A stretch of DNA of 64,000 nt from Ficedula albicollis (Eukaryota > Chordata > Aves > Passeriformes > Muscicapidae): assembly GCF_000247815.1 (NCBI RefSeq), contig NC_021673.1, positions 40,068,592 through 40,132,591 of the forward strand, given 5' to 3'. The position numbers were made by a program, and so were the translations under genes. Position 1 is the stretch's first letter. Each line of letters starts with the position of its first letter. This document shows, piece after piece, positions 25,041-38,500 of this stretch. Under the pieces are notes generated by a model. The model did not search any database. It worked only from the letters and a program-made list of their open reading frames with translations, and had not been told where the DNA came from.

Positions 25041-25058
25041 AGGTCAGAAAAAAGGTCA
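25041..25058 (+). promoter_or_regulatory. Direct repeat of AGGTCA half-sites, spacing 6
   Basis: AGGTCA at 25041-25046 and again at 25053-25058, separated by GAAAAA. Both are perfect nuclear-receptor half-sites in the same orientation. RAR-RXR prefers spacings 1, 2 and 5, so a DR6 is not the classical retinoic acid response element. Binding is unproven. Confidence 0.35.
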
Positions 25059-27714
25059 CCAGAATCTTTCATTGTTGGCAAAACTACCTATTTTTTTTCT
25101 CTTAGTCTGGGTCATAAAAATAGCTGAACAGAACTGCTTCCACTGAATTTATTGATGAAAAACAAGCAAGCACCCCCTTTCCCCAGCCTTCCTCCTCCTT
25201 CTAGCAGACATCTGGCATGGAAAATGTAAGCTAGGTATTTTTATCAAGGCTGTAAGCACCCAGAGTCTGCTATGATGGCTACTGCAGGGAAGCATAAGAA
25301 TAAGGAGCTTCAGCAGCTCTGTTACAGCCACTTCTTTGTTTTAAGATGTTTTGCACAGGTGTTAAAATGTGATGCCAATGCTTGATATTAGCATACTGTA
25401 CATAGAAGCCTGTAATTAACTGCACCCACCTGTATGCTGGCATTTTTCTGACTCTTGCCGTGCTTTGAGATGTGTCTGTCTGAGGATCTAATCCATCTAA
25501 GCTTCTGGACACCCTGAACTACAAATGAAGTCAGAGAGCTGCAGGCACACAGCTCCTGGCAGGATTATGCACCCAGTGAGCTATTGCTCTCATTATGTTG
25601 CACTGCAATATATCATCAGTGTGAAACATCATCCTAATGATGCATTAGTGCAATACATCATCAGGGGAGTCCCACCAGTAATGTATTACTCCAAGTATGG
25701 TGCTACTCAGTAAGAAAATCATCTCACAGTCCTTGTGTTGTTTCAGAACAGCATGAACGGAGGGCAAAATATGTTGCTTAAGATTGATGAAGCTTCCCAA
25801 TTTCATAACTGTGTTAATGGTGAGGGTACCTTCTGTATGCTAGGAGTTCATGTTTTCAAAGAGGTGTGTTTGGCCCATCTTTGGTTGCATTGCACTATGG
25901 AAGGAGCAGGAATTGATTCTTTAGATGGATGGCTGGAGGGCTTCAATAGGAAGCTGTAAATCTCCTGCCCGAGTGCCTGTTTTATAGTTCCTGAGGATGG
26001 GGAGAGGGTTTATGAAAACTTGGTGCCAAAATTTGCAATTTTAAGGATTTTTCTAGTGTCACCCTGATATATCTTCCTGTTTCAGTCACATGGACTAAGA
26101 TAAATACATTTACAAAGCACGTCCCACAGAAATAAACCCCTCCATTTCACGTGTCAACCCACTGATTTTCTTTGGTCTGAAAGATCCTATAGCAAAACAG
26201 TCCTTCCCATGGGAGCTGTCTCAAGGGCAAGATTTGCTTCAGGGAGAGAGGCAATCAGGTGGTTTTGCTTTATGCTTTTGAATCACAGTCGTGATGCTGG
26301 GATGTGCTCCATGGGATTGCAGCAATCCCAGGGACTGCCAGATGGAGGAACATAGTTGCCAGTGGTCCACCTAATATAATACAGGGACTGCACTACTCCA
26401 AATGAAAGTAGTAGGATAGAAGGGAATGTTAACCACAAAATAGACACTTCTGGAACGTGCTTTTACACATGGCCAATGTTTTCTAGAATGATTTTTGGAT
26501 ATATCAAATTAACAGGTGCAGGGCAAGGAAACCTGAAGGGATTCTGAACTTTAGTGTCCTTTTGAAGCTGCATTGCATATTTTTGATGCTGAATGCTGCA
26601 CAGAAATTGGTTATAAAAGAAATCTCAGTTTCATCAAAACCAAGGGGTAGTTCTAGAGCAGGTTGAGCAAAATTTGGTTTCCCTTTGCTTCTGATTTTCT
26701 TGTATTACCATATAACTGGTCTGAGGAGCATGATTGCGGCCTTCTTGGGATTTGTCAGTCGCCCCCTTTTTTTTCCTGTCATGCTCCCATAAGTTCTTTA
26801 CCAACTGCTTCCCTCTGTGCACCCAAGTCAGTAAGATACTGTGACAGCATCACTGTTTTTGCAGGAGCACCTACTGAGCCTTCTGTTAGTGTAGGAAAAT
26901 GGAGATTTTTTTTTTTTATTGCTCACGTTGTTTCATTCATTCATTCACGATGTTGTTCTCCTGGTCCAAAGTATGCACATATTGGTATAACACAAGGAGA
27001 ACTTCAGTGGTGTCACTCTTTTGCTGGTTAAGTGTTCTATGGGCTTATTTAGGCAGCAAAAACAGTATTCCAAGCCAAAAGAACTTCAGTTGTAGCTTTC
27101 TTAAAGCCTTATTTGGGCAAACTATGAATGGCCTTAAAAGACAGTAACTAGTTTATTTCTTGAAGTGGTGCTAGGTTAGGATCATCATCACAAATCACAC
27201 TGTCCTCAACACCAGTCTCCCTCACTGCTGTAAAGAATGCAAACCTGCTCTTTTCAAGCTCCTGCTTGAGACTGGTTTAGGATCCCAGAGGTCCCAGTTC
27301 TCTTTCCAGGAGGATGGTGGGGCTGCCAGTGCAGCAAAACTCTTTTGTGCTGATGCAGAAGCTGCAGAAGGAATAAACCTTCATCTGTACATCAGGCATG
27401 GGCAGAAGAGTTGAATTCTGGGGACTCTTTTCTCAGGGTCAGCACCATGTCTGATAACTGCCTTTAAAAATGGAGATCAGCCTCGTTGGCTGCATTAAAT
27501 AAAGAAAATCCAATAAAAGAAAAAACTGTCCGTTGACAAGCAGGAGTTGAAAGGCAGAGATCATTTAATGAGTTGATCTTTATGGTTTTTAAGGTTTTAT
27601 GATAAAATGACTTCTTTGTTTCCCTAATGTTGTTTGAAGTCAGGTTTTCTTTCCCAGCCTGCCTGAATTCAGCCGCAATAGTAAAAATTTTTCATCAACA
27701 AAAATTAAAATATT

Positions 27715-27900
27715 ATAAACTTAATTTTCTAATTTGGCTGCTGCTTAGGGTTTGTTTTTTACCTTAGAACTACCCAGCTCATGTCTTGGAGCCTTCTTGT
27801 TAGAGAGATAAACTTAATTTTCTAATTTGGCTGCTGCCTAGGGTTTGTTTTTTACCTTAGAACTACTCAGCTCATGTCTTGGAGCCTTCTTGTTAGAGAA
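27715..27900. repeat. 93-bp tandem duplication
   Basis: Copies start at 27715 and 27808 with ATAAACTTAATTTTC and end in CTTGTTAGAGA. Two or three substitutions. Confidence 0.95.
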
Positions 27901-30900
27901 ACACTGCCCTTCTCTGTGTATACAGAGAATATAATGAATCAAGATTTGCTGTAAATAATGTTTGCAGAGTGAAGTGTTTCTGGCAAATTCCCTCAGCTTA
28001 TTGCATAGTCATATATGGCAGGTTATTGTGTTAATAGATTATTAAACTCTGCATGTGCCCTTTAACCTTCTCTGAACTTTTGTTCTTGTCTTTTAGAAGG
28101 AATTAACTAAATCCAGATTAGTGGTGGGCAGTCAATCAGCAGTCAGATGGGGTTTTTGACCTCACCAGTATGTCCTGTTGCATCTCACGGTGCTTTGTTC
28201 TTCCATCAGGCTGCACCGTGACTCAGGCATAAACATGACACGTCAGAAATATAACGTGATGTGACACGGCCAACAAAAATATCAGTTAAGGGTTCTGTGG
28301 ATAGTTTCAATTCATTCAGTTCATGGGTTATTCGTTGTCCATTCATGTGTTGATAAAGGGTTCAGTAGTTTTCAACTCGCTGGCTCTTAAGTGAAAGGGA
28401 AAACAAAAAAAAGGAAAAAAAACCCCACCAAATCTGAGAAAAGATAGCAAAGACCCTAAAGACCCTCCTCCTTCAGCTGGGTTCCGCTGTGTTCAGTGCC
28501 CAGGCTTTGTGCTGTGGTTCCAGCTGGTGATATTTGGAACCTGTAAGTTAATTAGAAGGAGAAATTTCTGCAGCTAGCAATGTAGATATTCTGGGGGAAA
28601 AAAAAACATTGCCCCGGGGGAGGAATGATATTTGAGCAGATTTATGGTGCTCTGAGTGTGCATATGAATGAGATGATGGCCGTCAATGTGGCTTGCTGCT
28701 GTGTGGAACTGTCAGCTTTGCTCGGGTGGAAGGCGATCTGTGGAGGGGAGCAGTGAGAATGGTGGGAAAATGATGATAAAACATAAATCAGTTTTAGAAT
28801 TGGACTTAAAAATTCTTAAAGTATGTAAAAGCAAACTCTCTTTTTCCTCGGGAGAGGAAGGGAATAAGATAAACACCCCACCTAGACAAGCATCACAGAT
28901 TAAGTCTGCTAAACATGGTGGTGGGGAGGAGATCACCATGCAATGAAGCCCCGTGTCCTCCCTGCATATCGGTGAAAATCACCCAGACCGGAATTTGAAA
29001 CATTCTGGTTTATCCTCTCCAACAACAGGCATTGCTGGTTCTGGTGGATATGGAAAGGTCGTGGTGGTACAGGGCAGCGAGAGGGAGGGATCTGCCAAGG
29101 ACCACAGCCAGGTCAAGCCAAGGGATGTGTCCCAGCCTGGACCACATTTAGACCACGTAAGTCTGAGATGCTCTGCTGAAGCATCGTTGAGGTGAGGGTG
29201 CTGTGTGTGACTGACACCCATGTGGGGCTGCAGCCACTGCTGGTGGCCAGCATCCCGAAAGGGGCGATGGATGGGTAGGACAGGTTCATTAATTACTTTT
29301 CTTTGACAGAAGAATTGCATTTTCTGTGTAGATGCTGAGAGAATGTTAAGTGGGTCGGCCAGCAGTTTTAAGAATGGCTTTTGAATCACTCCTTTCACTT
29401 TTATCTTTCTCAGCTTGAGTAAATCTCTAGAGGTTGCTAATTACAGCATGTTTTCTGTAGCACTGGAGTGGCACGCAGCACATTTTTAACCTCGCCTTCC
29501 ACAGAGGTTTGGCTTCCCTTGGCGTGCATGTGGAGGAACAGTTGTGTGTTGCTAAACTCTGTCATTCAGAGGCCCTTCTGTTTTTAAATATTTCTCAGTG
29601 CAGCCTGCTGTCATTTACAGTGAGCCTGTATTGAGATCATTAAATGGAAAGTTTAAGATTAATTCCCTTTCAGGGCAAGAGGAGGAGGATAAATAACCAG
29701 TCCTGCTCAGTGTTCATTCTTAATGACTCCAGCACAGTGTGAAAGCGTAAACAGTTTTGACAAAAGGTGTAATTGATTGTTTGGGTTTGACTGATCACTC
29801 AAAAATGTAGCGTATCCTCATTCAGAAGGTGCTCTGTAAGGTAATGAATGTGATACTGTTAGAGAGCAGGGTCTGGTGCTAACCAGAGGGCGCAGCTTCG
29901 TGCTGGGGCTCTGCTCGTGGCCAGGCTGGTGGCTGCTGGGGCTGCTGCTGCTGCTCCAGCCTCCTGCACCATGGCGGCTGTGGCCTCCTCTGCTTGGGTG
30001 CCCCTCTCGTCCTTGGGGAGGCAGCTCAGAGAACCAAGGATGATTAAAAGTGAAAGTTTTCTGCCAGTTTAGATCCCTAAATTTCCATATCAATGGCCCA
30101 GGTCGGATGAACACCAGGCTGGCGTGAAGGGATTGGGATCTCACAGCTGTGAGCTCAGGGAGGAGGAAGGTGGGACAGGTTGTTCAGTAGTAAATTGCCA
30201 GTAGATGTGCAAGCTGAACTCCAGAGTATGGTGGTGGGATGCACTAACAGTCAAGGTAATGGTGGTGAGGTTATCCGTAGGCTTTCTGCATTCTCCAGCT
30301 GCCACCTCTAGTTTGTTGGGAATGAAGATGAGAGCTTTAAAGACCACCTACTGTTTGCATCCTCTATGCCCCGTGGGCGTATTCATTCTGTTCACATCAT
30401 GTCTAGATCTAACCTTGTCTTTTTCTGTCCCCTTTTCTTGTGTTAAGTTTTTCTAAATGCTTCTCTTTCATCCCTTAATGTGCTAGTCTGTATGCTGATT
30501 TCTGTGCCTCCCTGATTTCCCTGTCAGAAGTGTGGGTGATAAGCAGATCTGCAGTCTGTTAGAGATGAAATAAGTTGTTTTTACGTATCTGTGGAAGAGT
30601 GCTTCATATCCACCAAGGGGATGTGCAGCAATGAAAAGTGAGAAAATATAGGAGGGATGCGTGAAGCACCAGTGAATGGAAATTCCTGAGAATGCAAGTA
30701 TTAAATTCCTGCCATATGAAAACGTTCTGGGTGTATACAACAAACTGAAGACTCGTATAATGCTCACGACCTTAGGATGTCTCTCGGAATGCAGGACTGT
30801 TTGAAAAGCTGAAACTGGGCCAGCCCGTTCATATTATGGCTTTGTAATGCCAGTTCTGACTCTCTTGGGTTTAACTAACCCTTTCCTCCTTCATGTCACA

Positions 30901-33204
30901 AAACCAGAACTGGAACACCTGCAAGGAACCACAAAGAAAAATTGAACAGTTGTCTGAGCAAGTCAATGTTTACCCATTAATATTTAGATGATAGACTGGA
31001 AAGGATGTCTATCCTTTTGGATATCTTTTTGAGCTACCTAAGTAATATTTTGTATTATTTTTGCTATGTATTTTGTTTCTCAGATAATTTGTGAAATGAC
31101 GGAAGAAGCGCTGCTACTATGCTGTTGGAGGGTAGTTGGTGGTTGAGGGTAGTAGGTGAGTAGACATAGGTTTGAGCAACATCATGAAAGGTGGCCAGGG
31201 TCCTTGTGGTTGAATCAGGTGTGAAAAGCCCACTAGCTGACCAAAACCTCACTGTGTCTGTGGCTAGATGATAGCTCTTCTGAATCTCTGGATTCTTCCT
31301 GTCTAGGGAGTGCTGATGTCATTGCTTTGGAAGGCAAAATAAATTGCAAGGTTTTCATCAAAATGATTGCTCAATGATACAAATAAATTTTCTGGAAAAG
31401 CAAGCTGAGGGTAGAAACTGCTCTGAGCTTCCTCACCAGTCAGTGCACGCACATACATAGTTCTTGTCTTCATTATAGATAGGGATGGAATTCTATGGCT
31501 GAAGAGTATGTTTATGCCTTAGGCAGAGGATTGCTGAATAGCTGGGAAAGAAAGCCTTCCTGCTTATCAGAGGGACACCGTCAATGCCCTGCTGTTTGTA
31601 GCATCAGCACTTATGCCTGGTTAGCTGCTTCATATCTTAGTGCATGTTGCTTTGTACTTCCCAGTGCTTTATTCCTTCTTTCTTTCTGGTTCTGGGCCAC
31701 GGAGTGTAGCTGGGTAATAAGGCTGATATTAGAGGAGAAGGGGTGAGAAGTACAGTTTATCTATTTGTGTTTCCTTTTCTTTCATTGTAAGTTCATCCAC
31801 TCAAGTTTTTATTACTGTGCACGTCTGGGATTCTTTCTGCAGATGATGTGAAGTGTTTCCAATTTCTCCTTTTCTTTGACAAATTGAGACCTGGACTTGA
31901 GTCTCAGGCTTTTTTTTCTTTTGCTCATTCAGTTGGCTGTATGTGTGTATTTTCTTTTTCGTTTCTTGTTTTCAGAATGTGGCAAAGCACCCAGAGGACT
32001 TGCCCTTTTGTTTGCCCTTTCCTGCATAATTTTCAGCTTGTCAACCTCCTTTTGGAAAAAGTGGGCGCCAGAAGTTTTGGTGTGCCATAGCATTAGCATT
32101 ATTCATTAACATCATCTACAGTTGCAAATACTGACTTCCTTCTCCGGTTTCCATATGTGAGAGATGGTTTTCTCTGTGACTGGTTTGTGTGGTAATTGTA
32201 TATTTAACTGGTCAGCCACGGTGATGATAAATGCCCTTAAGTCACAGTCTCTCAGGTGCATCCTGTGCCCTTTGTGGGAAAAGTATATTTTTTATTTGTG
32301 CATATGTGAGCTTGAAATGAGATGATACTGGCAGGCTGGTTATTTGAGGCTGAGCTTCACTCTCTGGAACTGATCTGGTCTGATGTTCTCTTACCTAGTA
32401 CTGTTCTCCAAAAAACCTTTGTCAGGGATATTGTTACTATTACTCACTTTATCCCTCAGTTACTGACAAAATTTGAACAACACTGGACTGAGACCAAATC
32501 CATGTAAAATTGCCATAGAAATATCTGTAATTGCTGATAGCTTCCCGTCTACAATTACTTTTTAGGATAGATCAGACAGCTTTTTAATCTATTTTCTTCT
32601 CTATTGATTATGTCCACTGATAATTTTTAATTGGAATGTCATGTAAAACTAATTCAAATGCATGACAGTAGTTTTAAGAGTGTTATTTCCCCAAGAGTAT
32701 TTCCAACCATATGTGTAATGATACCAAGCTTATGCAATAAGACTGCTTTTCCATAATACTTTGTTGATCTTCATTATGCTACCAACCCATCATTCTTTAC
32801 TGATTGCATTTATAACAGCTTTTATGCTATTTTGCCTGAAATCAATACCAGGTTAGCTGATCTGTAAATACCTAGCTCATCCTGATTGCCCTCTTAAAAT
32901 ACTGGCAGAAAATCAGGCTGCAACATCTCTCCCCTAGCCTGAGACATGGGCATGGACAAACACCTATCATGTCCTGCTGCACTGTCCCCATGAATGGAGT
33001 TTTAGCATGAGTCCTGGTTCATGTGCACCCCACAGGCTGGCTACAAGAAATATATAAATCAGCAGTAACCTGTGGAGAGGAAAATGATCATCTAAAAACA
33101 AAAAAAAATATATTTTACTCTGTCTGTCCTATCAGTATGTCTGTGAGGTGGTGGTACCAATGCACATGATGATAATGATCATACTCTCCTGAGTGGCTTG
33201 ATGC
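27901..33204. other. RARB intron, no gene seen
   Basis: Unique-looking intronic sequence. Frames of 80-140 codons (for example 28979-29398 minus) have no recognisable domain or splice signals. Confidence 0.55.
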
Positions 33205-33357
33205 TCTCAGTTTTATTAACCTGTTGGCATCTCAAACAATGCATGTGAACCACTAGGAATGCCGAGACCGATATCGTATGCCGTCTTCTGCTTGAAAAAA
33301 TGAAGGTCTCAGTTTTATTAACCTGATGGCATCTCAAACAATGCATGTGAACCACTA
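33205..33357. repeat. 51-bp direct duplication split by adapter sequence
   Basis: Copy 1 is 33205-33255 and copy 2 is 33307-33357 (TCTCAGTTTTATTAACCTG... to ...GTGAACCACTA), differing at one base (CTGTTGG versus CTGATGG). The 51 bases in between are mostly Illumina adapter plus poly-A, so the duplication comes from read or contig overlap and not from the genome. Confidence 0.95.
33256..33300 (+). other. Illumina paired-end adapter left in the assembly
   Basis: GGAATGCCGAGACCGAT at 33256-33272 followed by CGTATGCCGTCTTCTGCTTG at 33275-33294 matches the Illumina paired-end adapter read-through sequence as I know it, with one apparent base change (ATATCG for ATCTCG). It is followed by AAAAAA, the usual tail called after an adapter end. 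This is synthetic contamination, not bird DNA. Confidence 0.97.
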
Positions 33358-33363
33358 AAAGAT

Positions 33364-33535
33364 GTAAGATTAAGATAGCATAGAGGAGAACAACAGGTAA
33401 AAGTTGGGTAGCCTTGCCCACTGGCTCCTCAGTCACTGGGGAGAAAGACGTAAGATTAAGATAGCATAGAGGAGAACAACAGGTAAAAGTTGGGTAGCCT
33501 TGCCCACTGGCTCCTCAGTCACTGGGGAGCTCTTT
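33364..33535. repeat. 86-bp tandem duplication next to the adapter
   Basis: Copies start at 33364 and 33450 with GTAAGATTAAGATAGCATAG and end in CACTGGGGAG. They look identical. Being a few bases from adapter contamination, it is likely part of the same local misassembly. Confidence 0.95.
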
Positions 33536-34708
33536 GCTCTGAGGAGCAGATAGCAAAAATGGTACGTGCAGGGTGGTATGGTAATGAGCACACTTGCACA
33601 CGGATAAACATAGAGTGATTTCCATGATGGAAGAGGAAAGATCTGGGAATACTGATGAGAAAAATCTGTGGGCTTTGATGCCAGTACATTTCTGTATTTG
33701 GCTTGAGGAAAACTGAAGCAGAATTTGACACATTCTTTTAAGTTGATTGGAAATTTGTCTTCTTCCTTATTTTGAGAACAGTTCTGAACTGGCCCATAAT
33801 TGTCAAAGTGAAAAAAGGAAATCCTGTCTTCTCTGCTATTATGGCTTAAAGCACTTTTTCAATTAAATTATCATTAGGGTTACATCATGAAAGGTATCAA
33901 CATAATCCGTTTAAGTATATCTTATAAGGCTCTTTACTACCAAGAAAAATCTCCTGTCTTTCAGGTACCAAAGTTACAGGAATTAATCAATCATGGACTC
34001 CAGGGGAAAATTCAGCCTTGATGTAACTCAGTAGTAGGCATTCATTTATTTCATGCCTCGGCGTGTATCTTTGTCTGTGCAAGGATTTTATATTTGTATT
34101 ATCACAGGACTTTTGTGCAGCTCTTGCATGAGGCTATTACAGCGAGCACAATAACCACTCTGTACACCAGCATTCCCTGCTATTTTGGTTTCTATTTGAT
34201 GTCATGTTTTCACTTTACCTGGGGAGTATTTTTGCCTGGAGGAAATCACTGAGAAAAGAGGCGTATTTGAAAAGCTAGGAATCAAAGAAGTGATAAAAAA
34301 TATTTCTGAGCACAGTGAATAATTAGGAATTAACTCACTGTGTCATGGCTGGAGAGTATTTACTGCATGTAATTGAAAATTTTCTCTGAGATAGTACTAA
34401 TTTTTTTGAGACCTTTGTGGGACAATCAATCCTACCATATCTTGTCTGGTTGCCTCAGATACATATGTTATTACTTTCAGAAAACTTTAGTGTGGCAAGG
34501 CATATAATTGTGTCCGTGCTACAGCTGGGTAACTGAGGCATGGAGAAGCTTACATTTTTAAAACATTGCCATTCAAATTGTGTTTGGAAGTAATTCCTGC
34601 TTGTGTGGGATTTTTCATCAGGAGAGAAGTAAGGAGCTTCATGAGGGTCTGCCAACAATTTTGAGATTTAAAGTCTTGTGAAAGAAGAGACTTTCTCCTT
34701 TCCCCCCT
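33536..34708. other. RARB intron, no gene seen
   Basis: Ordinary AT-rich intronic sequence; no repeat or gene recognised. Confidence 0.6.
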
Positions 34709-34852
<144 letters not shown>

Positions 34853-35452
34853 CCCCTTTTTTGCTTTCTTTTTCTCTTCTTGCTCCACCCTCCAGTTGAT
34901 AATTGCTCCACCTGCCAGCTGACAACCTAGCACTCCTGTGTGGGAGGAAACATTGCCAGTCACTTCCTCACGACACAGTACAGTTCTCCAGCAGCTGACA
35001 CAGAATTTCCCAGTGAGATTGGGGTGGAATCTGTTGCCATTTTCATTCTGTGTTGTTCCAGACATCATAAACATGTCTGATTTGCAATTATTTGAATATG
35101 TGAATAGAAGGCAGTTTCAGAGTATTGCTATTTATGTATTTGTTCCTGCAAAAGTTATCCATCACAAGTGAGGAGATTTTTGATAGACCTTATCTTTATG
35201 TAGAGTGCAAGTACAGTACATTTTGCTACTTCCTGTATCTTTTTTCAGAGAGGCAAACTGCAAATGGAAGCCAAAATAAATGAAAACCTCTATGATTTCC
35301 TGATACAAAATAACATTTCCAATTTTAGAGAGCAAATGTTTAATCAGTCTGCATCATGCAAGCATGGAAGAGGAAAGCGAGGTTTTTTTATCTTAGAAAA
35401 TATGTAGTGCTGGTTGTGACCTAGAGATAGGACAAGGCTACTTGTCCTACAG

Positions 35453-35527
<75 letters not shown>
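35453..35527. repeat. Poly-A tract of 75 bases with one G
   Basis: A30 G A44, the G at 35483. No LINE or processed transcript body was recognised directly upstream, and no target-site duplication is obvious, so a retroposed mRNA tail is not supported. Confidence 0.9.
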
Positions 35528-35528
<1 letters not shown>

Positions 35529-38500
35529 AAAAACCTAAAACCCAACAGATTTTCAGTTGCTGGAACACCATACCTCTGCGTTGTGTCTGAGCAGATTTTG
35601 CCTTAAAACAGGAGGTATTTTGAGAGAGTGTTTAAAACTACTAATTTGTAACTGTAAAGATTTTCAGTTTAAACGTCTGCCAAGTGATGGCATGTAGACT
35701 GGCTTTTAGAAGCAGGAGATTTTCTTTAATGTTATCAAGAATCTGCATCCCCCATGAGTTTCAAGTTGCTGTTATGGCATGATCCACGTTCGGAACAAAC
35801 TGCAGCTCCCTATTTTAGCGCTTGCGTGATCTCTCGGCATCTCTTCCTTCACTGTCCCAAACCTTGTAGTGTTTTCTGTCCAGCCATCCAGATCTTTCTC
35901 AGCAGTGTCTCTTCAACTTGTATTTTAACTGTTCTTTACATAAATGGTGTCAAACCCTTGTGGCTTGCACATTTACCCGGGGAATCAAAAAGCAAGGGTT
36001 GGTGCCAGTGCGCATCCTCTGTGCTGCACACATGGAATTCTGCCATGGCTCCTGTCAAAGCTGCTGATGGAGAGGAGCAGGATGCCGTCAGCGGCCGGCA
36101 TGCTCCTTGCTCAAAATTCAGCTGTGTGTTTATCTCTCAGAAACACTCAGGTCTTTTGCGAAACCGTGTAAGCTTAATTTCGAGCCTATAGCTGATCGTT
36201 TTCTCTGTTTGATGTGAGCTAGTCTCTTGAGGAGGCTGGCGTCCTGGAGTGAAGAGATGGAAGTGAGAGATCTGCTAAATCTGCTGTTGCTTAGCGTCTC
36301 TGCCTTTGATACTGTCTCCAGAGACTGCACTGATCTCTTCTTTTCAGTCAAGAGTCTACATCCTCGCTGGGGTTTTGATGGGAGATTCCTTTAAGGCATT
36401 TTGTACTGACAAGGTTATTTTTTCCATGCACATGCAGTAGAATTTCACAGAAACCTTCAAAGAAAGGGTTTTTTTTCCCACTTTTGAACTGAGTTCACAG
36501 TTGCTTAGGTTCTTTGTAAAATTACCAAGAAATAAATTATAAGAGCAGCTTAATTAACAGTAAGTTAAGATGAAAGATGCCTGTTGTTTTTCTTACAGTT
36601 GCACCATTTTTTTCAGATATCTATGGATGTTGAAAAGTGGCAGCTAGTAGAGCTGCCTGGGTTTTTTTTGCTGAACACAATCCCTAGTGAGCACTGGCAT
36701 TAGGCATTTGATTTGTACATTAAAAGAAGAACCTGTGTGTTGCACAGAATTGCTGTCTATGCAGACTTCTGCCTTTGCCCATGGGTAAGGTCATAAGTGT
36801 TACCATAAAGATTTTTTTTTTTTAAACCCATCTGTTTTAGAGTTATACTTGGTTGCAAGCCTGGGAAAATGCTATTTTGAGGGATTTGCCTCCTTTTTGC
36901 AAGAAAGGTTTTCTTTCTTAAAATAAAAGAGACAGGACAAATCGAAGATGTGAGAAATCTTCATTGACTGTTTTTCAGCTAGTATCCTAACAAGAAAGGC
37001 TTGCAGCATCTTGGTCATATGTACATAATTTTAATTGTCTTTTAAGAAAAAATCTCAGTGATTTTACCTGAAGTAAAACTGGTTCATGGTTTCATTGAAA
37101 AATTATTCTGTGATTTGGTTTGAGACCCAGTGGAGGTGACTGCTCCAAAGAACAACTTTCGTGATTTTCTCTTGTGAAGTACTCTGTTAGAGATTTTAAC
37201 AAAAACAACAAAAATATACGGAAGAGATTGATTTTTTTGTCATGAATTTTTCCGTGATTTTAGAGTTGTTCTCCATGCTGTGCCTGTATGTAGCATGTGG
37301 CCAATCAGGGCTGCTGATTCAGCTGTAGGCACAAAGGAGAAGTGCATAATCCAGCGTTATGTTTGCTCTGTGTTGATGAATTGCATTTCAGGGTCTGCAG
37401 CTATGGATACCTGCCGGACAGAGCCAGATCTACCCACAACAAAGCCAGGTCTTTTGACTTTTCCACAGGGAATTGCTGAGAAGTTTGAGTGGGAGCAGCT
37501 ACAAGAGTAGGCTGCAGCAATATAGCCCCCTGTCCTTCTTACAGGAATTATCTCTGAAGTATGGTGCACTGATTTCCATTTTCTGTAATTATTAAATATT
37601 CAAAACAGGGGATTAGGGATATCGTGGAAGTGCAGACAGATCCCTCTAATGATAGTATGACTGTCAGGAGCATGCCAGTATGTGTCAGAGAGAAATTGCA
37701 ATCCAGGCTATTTAGATCAGTGATAAGATCTTATTCTAGTGCCATTATAAAGTCTTGTGTTAATTGAGCAAATCTCCTTTGAAGTTGTTTCATTTTCCTC
37801 ATTACGTGTCAGAGCAAAGAATGGCTATTCTAATGTGCTAATTATATTTATTTATTGATCTACCTTTTATTTAGAGAAGACAATTCAGACAAGATGCTGC
37901 AGTGTATATTGTGGAGGCACGTGGCAAAGCATGCCCACAGTTTGGTACGTCCATGGCCACGGAGAAGCTGCTCTGCCTGGGGTTTCGTTTCAGAATAGCT
38001 CAGAGTAGTAATGCAGACAAGTACATTAATCTCCTTAACTATTCAAAAATGAAAGACCAGGTACAATAATTTATTATTTATTGCTCTTCCAACATGTCTG
38101 TTCCATAAGATTCACCATTAAAATTAAAATATAGGCGCTGTAACGGCTGGTTTAAGAGAGTCTATGGCTTTGCTGTTCCGTGCTGGAACATTTGTCACTG
38201 TCATTTCCAGCAGGTTTCCTGCCATGCTGGTGTCCTCTGACAATGGGGTGGCAGAGGGTTTGCACCAAAACGATGCCAGTGGTTACTTGGAAGGACCCAA
38301 GGGGTCGGGTTTGGCGGCAGGTAGGCAGGGAAGGTGTGGAGTTGGTGAGCCCCTGACACGTGGGAGAGGCAGCAGGCACAGTTCATTTTTTCTGAACAGT
38401 AACTCTGCTGAAACAAATGCGTTGTTTAGGTGCATAAATACGGTCCTGCATTTCCCCTCCCACCCTCTTTTTTGTTGTTTTTTGTTTTTTGTTTTTTTTA

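Larger units (their letters stand above)
22464..27714. other. RARB intron with T/G-rich stretches
   Basis: No exon or RNA gene recognised. It contains two T/G-rich low-complexity tracts (23804-23870 and 24181-24270) and a direct repeat of two perfect nuclear-receptor half-sites (25041-25058). Confidence 0.6.

Noticed and set aside
35453..35527. Poly-A tract as tail of a processed pseudogene
   Set aside because: No coding body and no flanking target-site duplication were visible.
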